The notes under the pieces: generated by a model
The model's database searches: none
The model's input: only the letters and a program-made list of their open reading frames with translations
Told to the model about the DNA's origin: nothing
In this document: piece by piece, positions 59,550-64,000 of the stretch
How positions within the stretch are numbered: the stretch's first letter is position 1
Layout: every line of letters begins with the position of its first letter
Position numbers and translations under genes: made by a program
Origin: Ornithomonoglobus_A sp045537455
GTDB taxonomy: Bacteria; Bacillota; Clostridia; UBA1381
Direction: 5' to 3'
Assembly: GCA_045537455.1 (NCBI GenBank)
Contig: JAZSPM010000030.1
Coordinates: forward strand, 1 to 64,000
Length of the DNA stretch: 64,000 nt

Positions 59550-60018
59550 TGTTACGGAAGAAATGCTTTCTCTTATACAAAGCGTGTGTGATGAAGCACT
59601 TCAATATGAGGAATGTGATTTTGATGTACAGATAAGTATAACCTTTACAGATGATGAGGGAATAAGAGAAATTAATGCACAGCACAGAGACATAGATAAA
59701 CCGACAGATGTACTGTCCTTTCCAATGCTTGAATTTGACGAGGACGGACAAATAATTGATAATGAGTTCGAGTATGACGAGGATGGAGCAATAATGCTTG
59801 GCGATATAGTTCTGTCACTTGAAAAGGCAAAAACTCAGGCAGAGGAATACGGACATTCATTTGAACGTGAGCTTGCGTTTTTATGTGCTCATTCAATGCT
59901 CCATCTTTTGGGCTATGACCACGTAAATAGCGAGGAAGAAGAAAAGATAATGTTTGCAAAACAGGAAGAAATACTAAATAATCTTGGGATAACAAGAGAT
60001 TTCAGAAAGGAAAAATAA
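59509..60018 (+). CDS. ybeY: endoribonuclease YbeY
   Basis: 169-residue zinc-dependent RNase acting in 16S rRNA maturation and ribosome quality control. The signature H-x3-H-x5-H is in HSMLHLLGYDH (about residues 134-144). Earlier motifs are REINAQHRDIDKPTDVLSFP and LGDIVLS. The ATG at 59509 (MAELITE) is chosen because AAAGGA lies about 11 bases upstream and earlier Met codons lie inside phoH. One base separates it from dgkA. Confidence 0.95.
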   Translation: MAELITENEQNKIDVTEEMLSLIQSVCDEALQYEECDFDVQISITFTDDEGIREINAQHRDIDKPTDVLSFPMLEFDEDGQIIDNEFEYDEDGAIMLGDIVLSLEKAKTQAEEYGHSFERELAFLCAHSMLHLLGYDHVNSEEEEKIMFAKQEEILNNLGITRDFRKEK

Positions 60019-60019
60019 A

Positions 60020-60490
60020 ATGAAAAACAAAAGCTTTTTTAAGAGTTTATGGAATGCTATGTCGGGCTTTATGAGTGCGTTAAAAACAGAACGTAATCTC
60101 AGGATTGATTTGGTAATAGCAGACCTTGTACTTATTTTTGCTTATGCCTACGGTCTTGAGAGTGCAGGTTATGGCGTACTTATTCTGACGATATGTGCTG
60201 TTATGTCAGCAGAATTGTTTAATACTTCACTTGAACAGCTTTCAAATGAGGTAACGGAGGAATACAGCGAAAGAATAAAATTTGCAAAGGATATTGCAGC
60301 AGCTGCTGTGATTGTTACGGCTGTGGGTGCAGTGATTGTCGGAGTGGCACTGTTCTTGACAGATTTGGAAAAATGCTTCATGGCAATTTTAAACATAGCA
60401 TTTTCAAAAAGAGCGTTGGCACTTATAATAGTAACATTACTGCTTGGTGCTGTATTTGTACTTAAATACGAAAAGAAAGGGACAAAATAA
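60020..60490 (+). CDS. dgkA: diacylglycerol/undecaprenol kinase family protein
   Basis: 156-residue membrane kinase recycling a lipid alcohol. N-terminal SLWNAMSGFMSALKTERNLRID, then the active-site helix MSAELFNTSLEQLSNEV with its Glu near residue 74, and AKDIAAAAVIVTAVGAVIVG. A fourth hydrophobic segment at the C-terminus makes it longer than the usual ~120-130 residues. The order ybeY-dgkA-era is conserved in Firmicutes. Confidence 0.92.
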   Translation: MKNKSFFKSLWNAMSGFMSALKTERNLRIDLVIADLVLIFAYAYGLESAGYGVLILTICAVMSAELFNTSLEQLSNEVTEEYSERIKFAKDIAAAAVIVTAVGAVIVGVALFLTDLEKCFMAILNIAFSKRALALIIVTLLLGAVFVLKYEKKGTK

Positions 60491-61387
60491 ATGACAGAAA
60501 ATTTTAAATCAGGATTTGCGGCGATTATCGGAATGCCAAATGTTGGTAAGTCGACGCTTTTAAATAAAATCGCAGGACAAAAAATAGCGATAATATCAGA
60601 AAAACCTCAGACAACAAGAAATAAAATTCTTGCTATCTATACTACTGACGAGATGCAGATAATGTTTACCGATACACCGGGAATACACAAGCCTCATAAT
60701 AAGCTTGATGAGTTTATGGTAAATGTTGCAAATGAAAGCATGAACGAAACAGATGTGCTTTTGTTTGTAGTTGATGCAACACAGAGAATACATGATACAG
60801 AGCGTGAAATCGTAAAGAGCATAAACAAAACAGGAATGCCGTGTATACTTGTTATGAATAAGATTGACGAAATCAAAAAAGAGGATTTGCTCCCGATGAT
60901 TGCGGATTATTCGAGTATGCACGATTTTGATGCTATTGTACCGATAAGTGCAAAAACGGGTGATGGAGTGGAGATTCTTATTGAAAATATAAGCGAATAC
61001 CTTGAAGAGGGTCCGCAGTTCTATGATGAGGATATGGTCACAGACCAGCCCGAAAAACAGATTGCTGCTGAAATAATCAGAGAAAAAATGTTATGGCTTC
61101 TTCAAAAAGAGGTTCCGCACGGTATTGCAATAGAAATCACAAAAATGCAGGAAAAGGAAAAGATAACAAATATATACGCAACAATTTACTGTGAAAAAGC
61201 AACCCATAAGGGAATAATAATCGGAAAGAACGGCGATATGCTTAAAAAAATCGGAACTCTTGCAAGAGGAGATATAGAAGAAATGCTTGATAAGAAGGTG
61301 TATCTTGAATTGTGGGTTAAGATTAAAACAGACTGGAGAAACAGCGACTTCCTGATAAAGAACTTCGGCTATACACAGTCAGAATAA
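60491..61387 (+). CDS. era: GTPase Era
   Basis: 298-residue ribosome-assembly GTPase. G1 GMPNVGKSTL, G2 in QTTRNK, G3 DTPGIHKP, G4 NKIDEI, G5 PISAKTG. The C-terminal KH domain with IIIGKNGDMLKKIGTLAR (about 235-252) binds the 3' end of 16S rRNA. The ATG directly follows the dgkA stop. Confidence 0.97.
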   Translation: MTENFKSGFAAIIGMPNVGKSTLLNKIAGQKIAIISEKPQTTRNKILAIYTTDEMQIMFTDTPGIHKPHNKLDEFMVNVANESMNETDVLLFVVDATQRIHDTEREIVKSINKTGMPCILVMNKIDEIKKEDLLPMIADYSSMHDFDAIVPISAKTGDGVEILIENISEYLEEGPQFYDEDMVTDQPEKQIAAEIIREKMLWLLQKEVPHGIAIEITKMQEKEKITNIYATIYCEKATHKGIIIGKNGDMLKKIGTLARGDIEEMLDKKVYLELWVKIKTDWRNSDFLIKNFGYTQSE

Positions 61388-61470
61388 CTTGAAAATAGTG
61401 ACAGTATAACAAACGCTTAATAAACTCAAAATAATAACAGTGATAAATCAATCGGAAGGGAGCTGTCATT

Positions 61471-61611
61471 ATGGAGTTGATGAGCATTACATGGAATATG
61501 TTTATTGAAACAGGAGATATTGAAGCGTATCTTTTGTATAAATCAGTAAGTAAAAATAATCAGGAAACGGATGCAGAAATATGGGAACCGTCAAAGAAAA
61601 TGGTATCATAA
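61471..61611 (+). CDS. yqzL: YqzL-family small protein
   Basis: 46-residue protein (MELMSITWNMFIETGDIEAY start) matching the YqzL pattern: a TW-x-x-F-x-x-TG-x-I-x-x-YL-L-x-K core. It lies between era and recO exactly as in Bacillus. AAGGGAG lies before the ATG at 61471. Its end overlaps recO by 31 bases. Function unknown. Confidence 0.85.
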   Translation: MELMSITWNMFIETGDIEAYLLYKSVSKNNQETDAEIWEPSKKMVS

Positions 61612-62318
61612 TAAAGCAAAATGATTATGGAGAGGGGCACAGACGCCTCAGTATCTTTACCGAGAATTACGGCATAATCAGTGCAGTTAATTACGGAGCA
61701 AAGCGGCAGAAGAATAAATCTGCCGCTTTAAGTCAGCTTTTGTGCTTTGGTGAATTTGAGCTGTATATGTCAAACCGTGACTATGCAAGCATTAACAGCA
61801 TCAATGTTACAGAGGCTTTTTTGCCTGTCACCGAGGATATTACAAAGCTTTCGCTGTGTACATATTTTATGGATATAACCTATGCTATGCTTGGTGAAAA
61901 TAATCCTGATACACGGCTTTTGAAAATGCTACTCAATATCATTTACGCACTTGCATACAGGGACGAGCCTGTTGATAAAGTAAAGGCGGTGTATGAATTA
62001 CGCCTTATGACGTTAGGGGGATATATGCCAAATCTTAATAGCTGTGCCTGCGGAAAGAATATAGTTGAAATGTTTGATTTTGACAAGGGAAGTATTGTAT
62101 GCTCTGAATGCCGTGGAAGCAACTGTACAAAAATAAGCGCAGGTGTGTATAAGGCAATGCGGTATATTACACAAGCAGATGACAAGCGTTTGCTTTCCTT
62201 TACAGGTAATGATATTTTATTTGATGAACTTGGTAAGATAACCGAAAAGTATCTGCTTACACATATTGACAGGAAATTTGCGAGCCTTGATTATTATAAA
62301 TTGATGAAGGATATGTAA
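61581..62318 (+). CDS. recO: DNA repair protein RecO
   Basis: 245-residue recombination mediator that helps load RecA with RecR. The N-terminal OB-fold has GIIIKQNDYGEGHRRLSIFT and YGAKRQKNKSAALSQLLCFG. A four-cysteine zinc motif is in CACGKNI and CSECRG (about residues 154-178). Length normal. It ends the yqfC-recO cluster and is followed by a terminator. Confidence 0.93.
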   Translation: MGTVKENGIIIKQNDYGEGHRRLSIFTENYGIISAVNYGAKRQKNKSAALSQLLCFGEFELYMSNRDYASINSINVTEAFLPVTEDITKLSLCTYFMDITYAMLGENNPDTRLLKMLLNIIYALAYRDEPVDKVKAVYELRLMTLGGYMPNLNSCACGKNIVEMFDFDKGSIVCSECRGSNCTKISAGVYKAMRYITQADDKRLLSFTGNDILFDELGKITEKYLLTHIDRKFASLDYYKLMKDM

Positions 62319-62320
62319 AA

Positions 62321-62352
62321 GAAGCTGTAAATTCAATATAGCTTCTTTTTTG
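62321..62352 (+). terminator. terminator after recO
   Basis: GAAGCTGTA / TATAGCTTC hairpin followed by T6. Confidence 0.85.
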
Positions 62353-62385
62353 TGTCGAAATAGTCAAATAGTGTCGGAATGTTCA

Positions 62386-62414
62386 TTGACTTTTTTGTAA
62401 TGAGAACATATAAT
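62386..62414 (+). promoter_or_regulatory. sigma-A promoter of the second glycyl radical enzyme gene
   Basis: TTGACT (62386-62391), 17-base spacer, TATAAT (62409-62414). The repeat ATAGTCAAATAGTGTC just upstream (62360-62375) may be an operator. Confidence 0.75.
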
Positions 62415-62467
62415 GTAGGTGTAAAAAATAAATGGGTAGTATTCTATTAAAAAAGGAGAGCTTAATT

Positions 62468-64000
62468 ATGTTTAAAACTTTAAATCAGGACAGAGAAACA
62501 ATAGAAATAAAATATCATAATCCGGAAAAAGAGTTTAACGGCTTCAAAAGAATGATGTATCATGGCTATGACTATGATGAAGCAACGGGACTTGACGACA
62601 CTCAGATAGACGCAGGTCTTGAAAAACTATCATCTGAGCTTGACGGTCAGCCGCATCCGATACATAAAGCAAAGCTTTTTGAATATGTGCTTGATAATAC
62701 AAGAATAGACGTAAACGAGCATGACTACTTTATAGGTATGTACACATGGAACAGGCCTATATCAAAATATACGGTTCATAAATGGAGTAATGAGGTGTAT
62801 GCTTCATTCCCTGAAGCATCACAGACTATAGCAAAGCTTGATAGATCAGGAGCGACGTTCGGATGGCTTGATTTTGACCATACAGTACCTGATTGGGATT
62901 CGTTAATGGAGCTTGGGTTTTCAGGGATTTTAAAACGTGCCGAGGCTTCTTACGATGCATTAAAGGCTTCGGGTACTCTAACTCAGAAACAAGAGGATTT
63001 TTACAGAGGCTTGGAAATTGAATATAAAGCAATTATACGTTTTATTGACAGGCTATATAATTATGCACTTACAAAGAATTTTGAAAAGGCTTCTAAAATT
63101 GCAAATTGTCTTAAAAATCTTCGTGACGGTGCTCCGACAAACTCTTATGAAGCATTACAGATAATTTATATTTATTTTATGCTTAGTGAAAGTATTGACC
63201 ATTATCAGGTACGTTCACTTGGCTACGGTCTTGACTCGACTTTGTATCCGTTCTTTAAAAGAGATATAGAGAATGGAACATTTACAAAGGATGAGGTTGC
63301 AGAGCTTATAGGATATTTCCTTATGCAGTGGTCGGCAATCGGTAATTACTGGGGACAGCCGGTGTACCTTGCAGGTACAAATCTTGATGGTACAACAAAG
63401 GTAAATGAAATTTCGTATATGGTGCTTGATGTCTATGATAAGCTTGGAATATACAATCCTAAAATTCAGATTAAAATAAGCAAATCAACACCGAAGGAGT
63501 TTGTGTGTAAGGCTCTTGAAATGATAAGACGTGGTGTTAGCAGTATTGTATTTATTAATGAAGAAATTATAATAAAATGTCTTATGTCAAAGGGTGCAAC
63601 ATACGAGGAAGCGGTTGATTCTGTAATAAGCGGATGCTATGAATATAAGGTAAAGGCAAAGGGAGTAGGTATATCAAGTGTATATATTAATGCCCTGAAG
63701 CCTGTATCACTTGTATTTGATAACGGATTTGATATGGTATCAAATGAACAGATTGGTATAGAAACAGGAAATGCAGAGGATTTTACAAGCTTTGAAGAGT
63801 TTTATAAGGCATACCTAAAACAGCTTGAGCATTGTACAGTAGCTCATATTGAGGCGTTGTATCAGCTTGAAACAAGAGTACAGGAAATTAATCCGTCGCT
63901 TATGTTCTCAGGAACACTTCCAAAATGTATTGAAAGTATGACAGATGCGCTTGATGGTGGGATTGGAAACGGTACAGGAACACTGTTGTGTGGTTTAGGA
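62468..64000 (+). CDS. glycyl radical enzyme, C-terminus beyond window
   Basis: At least 511 residues of a PFL-type glycyl radical enzyme, start ATG at 62468 behind AAAGGAG. The barrel region continues to the thiyl-radical loop SGCYEYKVKAKG near residue 390 (C-x-E form, so a dehydratase or lyase rather than pyruvate formate-lyase). The radical-glycine domain lies past base 64000. It differs strongly from the enzyme at 38106 (for example YHGYDYDEATGLDD at the start), so it is a separate subfamily. An activase is not visible. The frame is open to the last base of the window. Confidence 0.8.
   Translation, partial: MFKTLNQDRETIEIKYHNPEKEFNGFKRMMYHGYDYDEATGLDDTQIDAGLEKLSSELDGQPHPIHKAKLFEYVLDNTRIDVNEHDYFIGMYTWNRPISKYTVHKWSNEVYASFPEASQTIAKLDRSGATFGWLDFDHTVPDWDSLMELGFSGILKRAEASYDALKASGTLTQKQEDFYRGLEIEYKAIIRFIDRLYNYALTKNFEKASKIANCLKNLRDGAPTNSYEALQIIYIYFMLSESIDHYQVRSLGYGLDSTLYPFFKRDIENGTFTKDEVAELIGYFLMQWSAIGNYWGQPVYLAGTNLDGTTKVNEISYMVLDVYDKLGIYNPKIQIKISKSTPKEFVCKALEMIRRGVSSIVFINEEIIIKCLMSKGATYEEAVDSVISGCYEYKVKAKGVGISSVYINALKPVSLVFDNGFDMVSNEQIGIETGNAEDFTSFEEFYKAYLKQLEHCTVAHIEALYQLETRVQEINPSLMFSGTLPKCIESMTDALDGGIGNGTGTLLCGLG

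Noticed and set aside
1..64000. CRISPR array, rRNA operon, tRNA genes
   Set aside because: No regularly spaced direct repeats and no rRNA or tRNA-like sequence were seen on reading both strands; a covariance-model scan was not possible.

Overview
The window is about 64 kb of low-GC chromosome from an anaerobic, spore-forming member of the Clostridia, probably a gut organism. Sporulation genes (spoVT, spoIIM, ylbJ, yqfC, yqfD, and a broken cotJC) sit beside a T-box-controlled ileS, two glycyl radical enzymes, cytoplasmic glycosidases and five AraC regulators. The genus cannot be fixed from sequence alone. I saw no rRNA gene, tRNA gene or CRISPR array.

Layout. 1-2.8 kb: end of an IS1595-type transposase, a DUF3795 protein, pnuC behind an attenuator-like leader, and a DNA glycosylase. 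2.8-6.2 kb: ileS (minus strand) with an Ile T-box. 6.2-13.7 kb: a recombinase-rich accessory region built in and around cotJC, the gene for a spore-coat manganese-catalase-like protein. 13.8-25.1 kb: a GH106-like glycosidase, then dprA-topA-trmFO-lipoprotein-GT-C protein-hisS. 25.2-33.7 kb: AraC-controlled carbohydrate genes (YgjV protein, beta-propeller protein, Gfo/Idh/MocA dehydrogenase, two TIM-barrel isomerases) and an ECF sigma/anti-sigma pair. 33.8-38.0 kb: pnp, rpsO, rpmE, nrdR, spoVT. 38.1-51.2 kb: a glycyl radical enzyme and a large catabolic region (two SDRs, a type I dehydroquinase homologue, beta-lactamase-fold hydrolase, metallo-beta-lactamase-fold hydrolase, two MDRs, Gfo dehydrogenase) with three more AraC regulators. 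51.3-62.3 kb: conserved spoIIM-xerD-dacF, ylbJ, and yqfC-yqfD-phoH-ybeY-dgkA-era-yqzL-recO. 62.5 kb to the end: the start of a second glycyl radical enzyme.

Main discovery. The cotJC reading frame is cut in two places by separate serine-recombinase units. The middle of cotJC (8203-8547) begins inside the last codons of one large serine recombinase (6611-8209). It is separated from its own last 22 codons (13596-13664) by a 5,048-bp element carrying a Fic protein, a second large serine recombinase, and a small recombinase paralogue that lacks the catalytic serine. Joining 8547 to 13596 restores the frame and a normal CotJC C-terminus. The reciprocal junction gives an imperfect palindrome centred on a GA dinucleotide, as expected of a serine-integrase attP. 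The first ~60 codons of cotJC are not in the window. The sequence beside the first recombinase is the ileS leader, so this is also a rearrangement breakpoint. Mother-cell-specific excision of such elements is established for sigK (skin) and a few other sporulation genes; a doubly interrupted cotJC would be a new case, or alternatively a decayed gene.

Lesser points: the pnuC leader, a long base-paired leader between rpsO and pnp, a structured intergenic element at 44005-44096, a 119-bp antiparallel coding overlap of dacF and ylbJ, and matching operator-like repeats in front of the AraC-regulated operons.
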